A program made the translations under genes and the position numbers. Of a DNA stretch of 41,719 bases, positions 25,301 to 32,036 are shown piece after piece (the stretch's first letter is position 1; every line of letters starts with the position of its first letter). This DNA comes from Bacteroidota bacterium (lineage in GTDB: Bacteria > Bacteroidota > Bacteroidia > Chitinophagales > Chitinophagaceae): the NCBI GenBank assembly GCA_023415275.1, contig JAEZLJ010000010.1:1-41719 (forward strand), in the 5' to 3' direction. The notes under the pieces were generated by a model that did no database searches, was not told where the DNA came from, and was given only the letters and a program-made list of their open reading frames with translations.

Positions 25301-25678
25301 GCGGCCTGAGGCAAACAATACATTCTTACCATCAACGGTCCAGTCTATTACGCGGTCAGGATAACCATGGGCAGTAAGCCGAACGGGTACGCCCCCGGTA
25401 ACAGGTATCGTATAGGCATCACTGTTACCATCATAGTTACCGGTAAAAGCAATGGTCTTTCCATCGGGAGAGAACTTGGGGTAGATCTCCACTCCTGCAG
25501 GAGAACTGAGCCGCGTGGCAGTACCTCCATCTTTGGGTATCACCCACAGGTCATTGGCATAGGTAAAAACGATCTGGGAGGCAGAGACATCGGGCCAGCG
25601 AAATAAGCCAGCATCTACCTGGGCACTAACAGAAAGGAGCATAAACACCCCGAACAGCAGGGCAAGCAGTTTTTTCAT
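22400..25678 (-). CDS. tricorn-protease-like S41 peptidase, secreted
   Basis: The 1092-aa protein begins with a signal peptide (about 1-19, cut after LSVSA). A beta-propeller built of WD40-like/TolB-type repeats fills about 25-560, with repeated SPDG and SPDSK elements (FSPDGKTIAF, WSPDSKKLAF, WSPDGEHIAY). The tricorn C1 region follows at about 690-760 with NASHTYHGGG (catalytic His). A PDZ domain lies at about 770-850 and the S41 core at about 860-1070. INGWSGSGGDAFPDYF (serine near 978-980) and FREGHGVDPDI (Glu1038) match the tricorn catalytic groups. It is a peptide hydrolase that in Bacteroidota works in the periplasm or envelope. Its propeller is long and single rather than the double one of archaeal tricorn, as far as I can tell. 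Confidence 0.93.
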   Translation of the reverse strand: MKKLLALLFGVFMLLSVSAQVDAGLFRWPDVSASQIVFTYANDLWVIPKDGGTATRLSSPAGVEIYPKFSPDGKTIAFTGNYDGNSDAYTIPVTGGVPVRLTAHGYPDRVIDWTVDGKNVLFASGRESGKARFNQFYTVPATGGAEQKLPLAYAEYGSYSPDGKELALVFRSQVGRNWKRYRGGWKADIHIFNLQDNTSVNISRNDDAGAEFPMWHGNTIYFLSDRGPELRMNIWKYDMNSKAFSQVTHFTDYDVHYPSQGPDDIVFEAAGKLWLLPFSSAQPKEVKVTVVTDRAMLKPKMETVDKLVENVSLSADGNRVLVEARGDIFSVPAENGFVKNLTRSSGSAERSPAWSPDGEHIAYWSDESGEYELWLADPSKEGSARKLTSYGPGFRYNLYWSPDSKKLAFIDKAMRIKVYDLATGKTTDVDRALRFMQDDLSGFLFSWSPDSKWLAYSRDLDNSHRAIFIYDYPNKKLHQVTKGFYNTTSPVFDPEGKYLYLLTSQSFQPNYSDVDNTFIYANTQQVAAISLKKTTPSLLAPKNDTVTLNLQSPEKKEALKKKARKEKKDSLSVQPLPEAARVDIDFDGLEQRLVLLPTAPGNYSALNATKDKILYLKQPNTGNSEGKGVIKYYDKEKREEKTILEDANNFQLSQNKAKILVFRPNNSFAIIKPEEGQKFEKPLRLSEMQVMVEPAKEWKQLFLDAWRLERDYFYDSNMHGVDWNGVKDRYLKMLAGAMTREEADFVIGEMIGELNASHTYHGGGDMEQPAQKAVGYLGVDWQADGDHYKIKKIIRGAEWDAEVRSPLDMAGVDLKGGDYILAVNGVPLTTAQEPFAAFAGLSKKAVEITYNSTPSWNGSKTAVVETLADESRLRNLAWIEGMRKRVEEATNGEVGYIYVPSTGIDGQNELMRQFSAQWDKKALIIDERFNNGGQIPDRFIEMLNRDPLAFWAIRDGSTWPWPPYANFGPKVMLINGWSGSGGDAFPDYFKRKGLGPLIGARTWGGLIGISGVPNLVDGGSITVPTFRMYNPDGTWFREGHGVDPDIPVDEDLAAMAKGIDPQLERGITEIKNLLKTKGFKQPPVPTTEKRTY

Positions 25679-25729
25679 ACTATCTGTTGAAGGTTTAGAA
25701 ATGTTGAGCTATTGAATTTAAGAATAAAG

Positions 25730-26010
25730 AACTAAGATTGACAGGATTGAAAAGGATTTTTGAGGAGTGGTAGCCACAAAGGCGCTAAGGCACAAAAGAG
25801 CACAAAGGATACGGAAGATTGCCACTGGATCATTCAATGGCCGCTAGCCCTTTCTCCAGGAAAACTAAGATTCAAAGGATTAAGGAGGATAATTAAGGAA
25901 TATGGGTATCATCCTTTATTATCTGGTCAACCCGTTAACTCGTCAACCCCTTTTTCATTTTCCATTTTTCATTCTTCCCTTTTGCCTTTTGCATTTTGAC
26001 TTTTGACTTC
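25730..26010. repeat. mosaic of short dispersed and tandem repeats
   Basis: Five repeat types lie in 280 bp between the divergent tricorn-like and 7TMR kinase genes. AACTAAGATT occurs at 25730-25739 and 25863-25872, each followed by AGGATT-type runs. CACAAAGG-like units (CACAAAGG, CACAAAAG, CACAAAGG) lie at 25775-25810. An 8-bp triad TGGTCAAC CCGTTAAC TCGTCAAC is at 25924-25947. TTTTTCAT-like runs fill about 25950-25973. Four 7-bp units (TTTTGCC, TTTTGCA, TTTTGAC twice) are at 25980-26007. No convincing gene is present in the 412-bp gap. The 8-bp triad recurs at 28626-28649. Confidence 0.7.
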
Positions 26011-26090
26011 CCCCCTACCTACTAAGGGGTAATTTTCTTTCCTGTTCGTTTTATACTTGAACAAAGTATATTTTTATCGCTACTGATTTC

Positions 26091-28022
26091 GTGAACTTCT
26101 ATAAGACATACCAAAAAAGACTGCTCATCCTCCTGTTTTGCCTGTCGGGCCACCTGGCCGGCCATGCAGGTATCAGCCTTTTTGTGAATCAACAACCCAT
26201 CGCTCCCCGGCAGCTCTCGCTGCAGTACTTCCTGGACAGCGGAGCCCAACACAGCTTTGACCGCTACCCCTCCATAATGAACCTGATGCAGCCCGTGTCA
26301 ACTGCTTCTATTAACCTCAGTTATAAGAACGAGATGGTGTGGCTGCGCCTTGACCTGTCAGCACTTCCCGTGAAGGATTCAGTGGTGTACCTGGAGATCA
26401 ATAATCCACATATTAACTACCTGGGGGCCTGGCTGATAAAAGATAACATGCCCCTAACCACCTATACATTGACCGGTGACCATCTTCCTTTCCGTACCCG
26501 GAATATGGATCATGCGCAATTTGTGTATAAGATCAGCCTGAAGGAACAGGGACAGCAACTACTGTTATTGATAGATAAAAGAAATGAGCAACTCCATCTT
26601 CCACTTAACTTTTTCACTGATGATGCCTTCATGGCTTATAACCGGCAGAACAACATGTTACAAGGATTGCTGGTAGGCATCAGTGTGTTCATCTTACTCT
26701 TCACTTTATTCCTTTACTTCAACATACGCGAGCGGCTGTATGTGTATTATACATTGTATGTTTTGATGGTGGCAGGATATATATTCACGGATTTTGGTTT
26801 AAGCTTTATGTTCCTTTATCCTGACCATCCGGGAATAGCAGATTACATTCGACCTTTCACCATCTCACTGGCGCCTATATTTTACATCCTGTTTGCAAGT
26901 AGCTTACTGGAAGTAAGAAAACATTTTCCCCGTATCCACCAGTTCACCACTTGGTTCACCTGGTTTTACATTACCAGTTTTATACTGGCCTTTACCGTGA
27001 TCCCCAATACAGGAACGCTGCGTATCTTCTGGCTAATCTTCATGCAGGTGCTGATGGTAGCCACCATTATACCTGTATTTGTATTTGCAGCCCTGGGCTA
27101 TCGCAAAAAGGTCAAGTACTCGGGGTATATCTTTTTCGCCTCTTTGCTATTTACCATCTCCTCGCAGGTATATATGCAATACATCACCGGGAACCTCCCG
27201 GATGCTTTGATCACCAGGAATGCCGTGAATATCGGGTTCTCGGTGGAGCTATGCCTGCTTGCCCTGGCATTGTCGGTGCGTTTTAAAAACTACAAGCTGG
27301 ATGCAGAGGAATTACTGGTGGAACTGAACCGCCGGCAGGAGAATATTTTCAAGACCGTGAGTGAATACCAAGAGAAGGAAATGAACCGCCTTTCCGGGTT
27401 GCTGCATGATTCTATTGGTGCCGGCCTTTCATCTATCAAGTTCAACCTGGAAGCGCTGGGTGATAAGCCTTCGGAGCATGCCTCACTGCTACAACACACT
27501 ATAGATGATGTAAGCACACTGACTGATGAAGTACGCCACATTTCTCATAGTCTTTCGCCGGTGATCCTGCAAAAGAAAGGGCTGATGCAGGCCGTAAAGG
27601 ACCTTATAGCCCAATACAACCGGACGGGCAAGATCCATATTTACCTGGAATCTATCGGCAGCCTGGAAGCTTCAGCTTTTCAAAACGAGCTGTTGGTGTT
27701 TCGCATACTGCAGGAGCTGATGCAAAACGCTGTAAAACATGCGCATGCCACGGAAGTTATGGTACAGGTGATGCTGGAACCAGAGCTCATCTCCATTTTT
27801 GTAGAAGACAATGGACGCGGATTTGACATGCTGGAGATGAAGGAAGGATTAGGATTTTCACAGATAAAAGGTTTGGTTACATTTGTAAATGGTCGGTTTG
27901 AAGTGGATAGCCGGGTAAATAAAGGTTGTCGTATTTCCATCGAGTTTCCCATCATACCTCATGAAGCAACTGATAAAAGTATTAATAGCCGACGATCACC
28001 CTATGTTTTTGGAAGGGGTTAG
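26091..28022 (+). CDS. 7TMR-DISM sensor histidine kinase
   Basis: The 643-aa kinase starts with GTG and has a signal peptide (about 1-27). The extracellular 7TMR-DISM type-2 domain (a carbohydrate-binding-like jelly roll) spans about 40-175. Seven membrane helices follow at about 190-400. A coiled linker leads to the HisKA_3 dimerisation helix (LSGLLHDSIGAGLSSIKFNLE) with phospho-acceptor His439. The ATPase domain has the N box LQELMQNAVKHA, G1 VEDNGRGFD and G2 EGLGFSQIKG. All boxes are intact. HisKA_3 kinases pair with LuxR-type regulators, and exactly such a gene overlaps its last 62 bp. The ligand is unknown; a sugar or cell-wall compound is a guess. Confidence 0.94.
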   Translation: MNFYKTYQKRLLILLFCLSGHLAGHAGISLFVNQQPIAPRQLSLQYFLDSGAQHSFDRYPSIMNLMQPVSTASINLSYKNEMVWLRLDLSALPVKDSVVYLEINNPHINYLGAWLIKDNMPLTTYTLTGDHLPFRTRNMDHAQFVYKISLKEQGQQLLLLIDKRNEQLHLPLNFFTDDAFMAYNRQNNMLQGLLVGISVFILLFTLFLYFNIRERLYVYYTLYVLMVAGYIFTDFGLSFMFLYPDHPGIADYIRPFTISLAPIFYILFASSLLEVRKHFPRIHQFTTWFTWFYITSFILAFTVIPNTGTLRIFWLIFMQVLMVATIIPVFVFAALGYRKKVKYSGYIFFASLLFTISSQVYMQYITGNLPDALITRNAVNIGFSVELCLLALALSVRFKNYKLDAEELLVELNRRQENIFKTVSEYQEKEMNRLSGLLHDSIGAGLSSIKFNLEALGDKPSEHASLLQHTIDDVSTLTDEVRHISHSLSPVILQKKGLMQAVKDLIAQYNRTGKIHIYLESIGSLEASAFQNELLVFRILQELMQNAVKHAHATEVMVQVMLEPELISIFVEDNGRGFDMLEMKEGLGFSQIKGLVTFVNGRFEVDSRVNKGCRISIEFPIIPHEATDKSINSRRSPYVFGRG

Positions 28023-28605
28023 GAATGCGCTGCACCAATACCAACACTTGCAGATAGTGGCCGAATGCACGGATGGAGATGCAGTAGAGGATTTTATCAG
28101 CCGGCACCCGGTGGATGTGGCGGTGCTTGATGTGAACATGCCCGGGAAGAATGGCATTGAATTATCAAAGATCATCCGCAAGGACTATCCTCATACCCGC
28201 GTGGTATTCCTGACCATGTATCATCCCGGTGCCCTTGCAAAAGAAAATCTATATACGCCCTTTGCACATGGATATGTATTGAAGAATTCGGGCAGTGCCG
28301 TGCTGGTGGAAGCTATAGAAGCTGCCTACGGCGGTGCTACCTACCTGGATCCGCGGCTAAAGGACCTGGTGCAATTGCCACCCGCTGATTTCATGCCTAC
28401 CCCGGTTAAATTAAGCAGCCGGGAAAAAGAGATCATCAGGCTGGTGCTACAGGGAAAAGGCAACCGCGAGATAGCCGAACAATTATTCCTGAGTGAATTA
28501 ACTATCAAAACCCATCGCAAGAACATCAATCAAAAGCTGGAAGTGAAAAATGCTATGGAACTGGTGCAGACAGTGAACAGGTTGGGTATTGATTTGGAAG
28601 GATGA
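27961..28605 (+). CDS. NarL/FixJ-family response regulator
   Basis: The 214-aa regulator has an N-terminal receiver domain (LIADDHPMFLEGV, phospho-acceptor Asp57 in VAVLDVNMPG, switch Thr in VVFLTMY, Lys in GYVLKNSG). A LuxR-type helix-turn-helix covers about 148-205 (LSSREKEIIRLVLQGKGNREIAEQLFLSELTIKTHRKNI). It binds DNA as a phosphorylated dimer. The start lies 62 bp inside the kinase gene, and the ATG at 27961 begins the standard receiver sequence, so the overlap is genuine and points to translational coupling. The kinase at 26091-28022 is the obvious partner. Its targets are unknown. Confidence 0.95.
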   Translation: MKQLIKVLIADDHPMFLEGVRNALHQYQHLQIVAECTDGDAVEDFISRHPVDVAVLDVNMPGKNGIELSKIIRKDYPHTRVVFLTMYHPGALAKENLYTPFAHGYVLKNSGSAVLVEAIEAAYGGATYLDPRLKDLVQLPPADFMPTPVKLSSREKEIIRLVLQGKGNREIAEQLFLSELTIKTHRKNINQKLEVKNAMELVQTVNRLGIDLEG

Positions 28606-28625
28606 GGATGGGGATTAAGGGAATA

Positions 28626-28649
28626 GTTGACAAGTTGAAAAGTTGACAA
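28626..28649 (+). repeat. three tandem 8-bp units (GTTGACAA type)
   Basis: GTTGACAA, GTTGAAAA and GTTGACAA run in series, 20 bp after the response regulator stop. The same unit family in opposite orientation, with three units, lies at 25924-25947 before the partner kinase. Confidence 0.7.
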
Positions 28650-28705
28650 GGTAGGTGGATCGATGATTACCATTTCAAATGGAAAGTTCATTGATACCTT
28701 ACAGG

Positions 28706-29314
28706 TTATAACTCCCATACTCCTGCTCCTTCGCGCATTACTTCTGCTTCACCACTGGTGAAGTCAATAATGGTGGAAGGTATCATTCCCCCAATGCCCC
28801 CATCTATGACCATATCAACCAGTTTATCAAATTTGTCCTGTATGATCTCCGGGTCGGTGTATTCTTCCACATATTCCCCCGGCAGTGATGCACTTAAAAT
28901 AGGATTGCCCAATTCTTTTACTATGCACCTGGCAATGGTATTATCAGGCACACGGATACCTACTGTATCTTTTTTGGTCTTTAGTATTTTAGGAACTTCC
29001 TTACTGGCTTCAAGGATGAAGGTATAGGGGCCGGGCAGGTGCTGCTTTAGCGTGCGGTACACAGAGGTTGTCAGTTGCTTGGCATAGTGGCTGAGATCAC
29101 TGAGGTCATAACATACAAAGGAAAGGTTTGCCTTCTGAGGCTGCACGCCCTTGATCTGGCATATGCGCTCCACAGCCTTGTGCTGGAAAATGTCGCAGCC
29201 CAGTCCATAGATGGTATCAGTAGGATATACTATAATTCCTCCTCCCTTCAATACATCAACTACCTGTCGTATCAATCTTTCCTGTGGATTTCGCGGATGA
29301 ATGTTGATCAGCAT
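28706..29314 (-). CDS. L-threonylcarbamoyladenylate synthase (Sua5/YrdC family)
   Basis: The 202-aa protein is a single YrdC/Sua5 catalytic domain. It shows GGIIVYPTDTIYGLGCD (27-43), the RNA/ATP-binding basic KGVQPQKANLSFVCYDL, LPGPYTFILEA and GIRVPDNTIARCIVKELGNPILSASLPG. It makes threonylcarbamoyl-AMP from threonine, bicarbonate and ATP for the t6A37 modification of ANN-decoding tRNAs. The extra C-terminal Sua5 domain is absent, so it is the short type, as in TsaC. It is the first of two minus-strand genes with korB, but 137 bp and a terminator separate it from korB. Confidence 0.93.
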   Translation of the reverse strand: MLINIHPRNPQERLIRQVVDVLKGGGIIVYPTDTIYGLGCDIFQHKAVERICQIKGVQPQKANLSFVCYDLSDLSHYAKQLTTSVYRTLKQHLPGPYTFILEASKEVPKILKTKKDTVGIRVPDNTIARCIVKELGNPILSASLPGEYVEEYTDPEIIQDKFDKLVDMVIDGGIGGMIPSTIIDFTSGEAEVMREGAGVWEL

Positions 29315-29403
29315 ACAATGGAAATATTAGTGAGGCTAAAAAGAATACTATCATGCCTGCAAAACTCAAACCGCTTTACCAGTGTTTATGCCAGGAAGGG
29401 GCA

Positions 29404-29430
29404 TAAAAAAAGAAGACCGAAGCCTTCTTT
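29404..29430 (-). terminator. intrinsic terminator for korB with TTCG loop
   Basis: Read on the minus strand, AAAGAAGGC and GTCTTCTTT pair (with one G-T pair) around a TTCG tetraloop, followed by T4 or more. It lies 22 bp after the korB stop codon. Confidence 0.8.
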
Positions 29431-29451
29431 CCTATTTAAATTCCAATATTT

Positions 29452-30489
29452 CTATACGATATCCCACACCTCGTTTCCCTTCAACAGCTTATCGAGGTCA
29501 GCGGCCTTTTTACTTTTGGCCTGTTCTATCTGCTGGCCTAGCATATCCTCGTAGGTGGGCCTGATAGCCTGGTAAAATACCCCGAATGGCCTTGGCAGGT
29601 GGTGCTCCAGCTTAGGATCATCAAACATGCGGGTAAGGATCTGTGCCTTATAAATATCCGCTTCGTCATGCACCCAGAGTTCATCCACGCTATGGCCTTC
29701 ATTCAGGTTCACTACAATGGGGGTAAAACCATCCAGCTTGATGCCCTTATCCTTATTGGCACCAAAGACAAGTGGTTGCCCATGTTCCAGGAACAGGGCC
29801 TCATCTGCCTTGGATGACTTCTCTGTAAAGATTTCAAATGCGCCATCATTAAAGATGTTGCAGTTCTGATAAATCTCCAGGAAGGATGCGCCATGGTGGG
29901 CATGTGAGCGGCTCAGCATGGTTTGCAAATGCTTGGGATCCCTGTCCATGCTGCGGGCAATAAAGGTGGCATCCGCACCCATGGCCAGTGCCAGGGGATT
30001 GAACGGGTGATCGATGCTGCCGTATGGTGTGGATTTGGTGATCTTATTCTCTTCGGAAGTAGGTGAGTATTGTCCCTTTGTCAATCCATAGATCTGGTTA
30101 TTGAACAACAGTATGTTCACATCGAAATTCCTTCTCAGCAAATGAATGGTGTGATTGCCGCCAATGCTAAGGCTGTCGCCGTCACCGGTTACGATCCAGA
30201 CACTCAGGTCGGGGCGCGAAGCTTTCAATCCGCTGGCAATAGCTGTGGCCCTGCCATGAATGGAATGCATGCCATACACGTTCATATAATAAGGAAAACG
30301 CGACGAGCAACCTATACCGGAGATGATAGCGATATTTTCGCGGGGGATGCCCAGCGTGGGCATCACTTTCTGCACCTGTGCCAGGATAGAATAGTCACCA
30401 CAACCCGGGCACCAGCGCACTTCCTGGTCGGTGGCAAAATCCTTCGGCGTCAATGTGATGTTTGGGGCAGGAGCGGAGATAGTTTCCAT
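29452..30489 (-). CDS. korB: 2-oxoacid:ferredoxin oxidoreductase, beta subunit
   Basis: The 345-aa protein is the thiamine-pyrophosphate-binding beta subunit. CPGCGDYSILAQVQKVMPTL supplies cluster or cofactor cysteines near residue 28. GCSSRFPYYMNVYGMHSIHGRATAIASGLK matches the family. The TPP/Mg motif is GDGDSLSIGGNHTIHLLRRN (about 105-124). With the alpha subunit (KorA) it would oxidise 2-oxoglutarate, or a related 2-oxoacid, to the acyl-CoA with reduced ferredoxin. The alpha gene usually precedes korB, but here upstream is the repeat-bounded S23 gene. The start ATG lies 11 bp from the repeat copy at 30501-30542. Confidence 0.92.
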   Translation of the reverse strand: METISAPAPNITLTPKDFATDQEVRWCPGCGDYSILAQVQKVMPTLGIPRENIAIISGIGCSSRFPYYMNVYGMHSIHGRATAIASGLKASRPDLSVWIVTGDGDSLSIGGNHTIHLLRRNFDVNILLFNNQIYGLTKGQYSPTSEENKITKSTPYGSIDHPFNPLALAMGADATFIARSMDRDPKHLQTMLSRSHAHHGASFLEIYQNCNIFNDGAFEIFTEKSSKADEALFLEHGQPLVFGANKDKGIKLDGFTPIVVNLNEGHSVDELWVHDEADIYKAQILTRMFDDPKLEHHLPRPFGVFYQAIRPTYEDMLGQQIEQAKSKKAADLDKLLKGNEVWDIV

Positions 30490-30500
30490 AATTTATAATT

Positions 30501-30542
30501 GAATATCGAACAGATGAACAAGGAATATCGAATTACGAAGTG
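30501..30542 (+). repeat. inverted repeat copy A beside korB
   Basis: A 42-bp element starting GAATATCGAACA and ending CGAAGTG. It matches copy B (31096-31137, opposite orientation) at 36 of 42 positions, with no gaps. It contains the stop codon of the four-helix-bundle gene and ends 11 bp before the korB start codon. Confidence 0.85.
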
Positions 30543-30916
30543 CGAGCCGTACTTTTATTGGTCAACTTACTTTGTGCAGTCGAAATACTCCTTACGAAAA
30601 TGGAAATGAGTTCATTATTTTCAATCAAAACATTTTCAATTTTCACCTGTTCTACCCATAGTTTTTTATTAATTAAGCGTAAGCAATTATATGTTTCTCT
30701 CAATTCTTTTAAGCAAACTTTCATTTTATGAATGAAATCAGGACGACTTTCCGCACCTTGTGCCTCACCATAATTTAGAGCGGGTGAAGTCCCACTCCTG
30801 ATCAGTTGAGATGCCAAATGATTGCCTGCAAATGATTTTGGTAATCCTTCCGATATATCTATAATTTCTGATCCAAATTCTATAAGCCTTTCTTCAAGGT
30901 CGAATCTTTGATTCAT
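30533..30916 (-). CDS. four-helix-bundle protein of the S23 / 23S rRNA intervening-sequence type
   Basis: The 127-aa product shows the family pattern of four amphipathic helices. Helix 1 is FDLEERLIEFGSEIIDISEGL. The loop PKSFAGNHLASQLIRSGTSPALNYGEAQGAES carries the conserved small residues. Helix 3 is DFIHKMKVCLKELRETYNCLRLI. The last helix is IENVLIENNELISIFVRSISTAQSKL. These proteins were first noticed inside intervening sequences of bacterial 23S rRNA. They form pentamers in known structures, and no enzymatic function is established. Here it sits inside a 637-bp segment bounded by inverted 42-bp repeats, between AhpD-like and korB. Its stop codon lies in repeat copy A. A 6-bp dyad is 10 bp before its start. 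Confidence 0.92.
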   Translation of the reverse strand: MNQRFDLEERLIEFGSEIIDISEGLPKSFAGNHLASQLIRSGTSPALNYGEAQGAESRPDFIHKMKVCLKELRETYNCLRLINKKLWVEQVKIENVLIENNELISIFVRSISTAQSKLTNKSTARTS

Positions 30917-30925
30917 AATTCTTTA

Positions 30926-30945
30926 TTGCTACATTAAGTTAGCAA
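30926..30945 (-). promoter_or_regulatory. dyad immediately upstream of the four-helix-bundle gene
   Basis: TTGCTA (30926-30931) and TAGCAA (30940-30945) form a perfect 6-bp dyad with an 8-nt spacer, ending 10 bp before the start codon. It could be an operator or a leader hairpin. Confidence 0.4.
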
Positions 30946-31095
30946 CAAAAACCTTTTTTACAACCTATTCCTTCAATCTCTCTAAATAATTATTTATTAT
31001 CTCTATAATTTATATAACCTCATCGGCCTTTTAATTTTCACTTCTTCATCTCTTATTCCAAATGGCCTTTGATAATAAAGATCTACATCTTCCTT

Positions 31096-31137
31096 CACTT
31101 CGACATTCGACATTCCTTGTTCTAATGTTCGATATTC
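31096..31137 (-). repeat. inverted repeat copy B beside the AhpD-like gene
   Basis: A 42-bp element which, read on the minus strand, starts GAATATCGAACA and ends CGAAGTG; it is 36/42 identical to copy A. It contains the stop codon (TAG) and the final residues of the AhpD-like gene. Confidence 0.85.
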
Positions 31138-31472
31138 TGCAGCTCTTCCCAATATTCCGCCGCTCTTCTTGTATGAGGTATAACAATGGTGCCGCCGACA
31201 ATGTTGGCTACAGCAAAGATTTCGTACATCTGTTCAGTGGTCACACCCAGTTCATGCGACTTGCCCAGGTGGTATTTGATGCAGTCGTCACAGCGCAGTA
31301 CCATGCTAGCTACCAATCCCAGCATTTCCTTGGTTTTCTTATCCAGGGCACCGTCCTCGTAGGTGTTTGTGTCCAGGTTCCAAAGCCTTTTCATCACCAG
31401 GTTATTCTTGCTCAGGATCACCTCGTTCATCTTTTCCCTATACTCATTAAACTCTTCAACCAATCCAGACAT
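31122..31472 (-). CDS. AhpD-like / carboxymuconolactone decarboxylase family protein
   Basis: The 116-aa protein has the helical AhpD fold with the redox motif CDDC (LVASMVLRCDDCIKYH, about 51-66). The conserved His follows at H66 and LGVTTEQMYEIFAVANIVGG is the next helix. CMD/AhpD proteins with a CxxC pair act as peroxidase-type disulfide reductants or keep redox balance; the substrate is not assigned. The last residues (LQNIEH) and the stop codon come from repeat copy B, so the C-terminus may have been changed by the repeat. It is divergent from the cytochrome gene at 31583. Confidence 0.88.
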   Translation of the reverse strand: MSGLVEEFNEYREKMNEVILSKNNLVMKRLWNLDTNTYEDGALDKKTKEMLGLVASMVLRCDDCIKYHLGKSHELGVTTEQMYEIFAVANIVGGTIVIPHTRRAAEYWEELQNIEH

Positions 31473-31582
31473 GCTCTCTGTTTTAAAACTTTCCGCAAAA
31501 ATATGAAATGAAGACCTGGTAAACAGGCTTTAACCGTTAAGGCGGGATTTTTGTATAAATTCAATGAAAAATTTAACGCTTT

Positions 31583-32035
31583 ATGAAAAAGTCTTTGTTC
31601 GTCATGCTTGGGATTGCCGGTATCATTTCCATTTCGCTTGCTTTTACTCCACGTGATGAGCATACTTATAAGAACCTGAAGGTGCTGCCAAAGAATATCA
31701 ATAAGGAGCAGCTGGACAGCGTGATGCACCATTTTACAGGTTCGCTGGGCGTTAAATGCACCTATTGCCATATTCGCAACGAGGAGACCAAGACCTGGGA
31801 TTTTGCTTCTGATGAGAACAAGCATAAACTGGCAGCCAGGGAAATGATGAAAATGATGGATAAGATCAATGATAAGTATTTTGATGTAACAGGAGCAAAA
31901 CACGATCTGAATGCAAAGCTGATGGTTACCTGCTACACCTGTCATCATGGATCTACGGAACCAGCCACACAGACGCCTAAAAGAGAAGAACCGCCAAGGC
32001 GCGATAATGATTCAACCAGAAACAACCAGCATTAA
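31583..32035 (+). CDS. di-haem cytochrome c, reaction-centre-subunit type
   Basis: The 150-aa product has an N-terminal hydrophobic segment (about 4-20) that would export or anchor it. Two haem-binding motifs are present: CTYCH at 59-63 and CYTCH at 117-121. The stretch MHHFTGSLGVKCTYCH matches the photosynthetic reaction-centre cytochrome c subunit family found in many non-phototrophic bacteria. The C-terminal tail (TPKREEPPRRDNDSTRNNQH) is highly charged and probably disordered. It lies in the periplasm. It is directly followed by gnd, whose start sits two bases after its stop, but the physiological link is unclear. Confidence 0.88.
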   Translation: MKKSLFVMLGIAGIISISLAFTPRDEHTYKNLKVLPKNINKEQLDSVMHHFTGSLGVKCTYCHIRNEETKTWDFASDENKHKLAAREMMKMMDKINDKYFDVTGAKHDLNAKLMVTCYTCHHGSTEPATQTPKREEPPRRDNDSTRNNQH

Positions 32036-32036
32036 T

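Noticed and set aside
31583..32035. Evidence for photosynthesis from the reaction-centre-type cytochrome
   Set aside because: This cytochrome family is widespread in non-phototrophs, and no reaction-centre or pigment gene is present.
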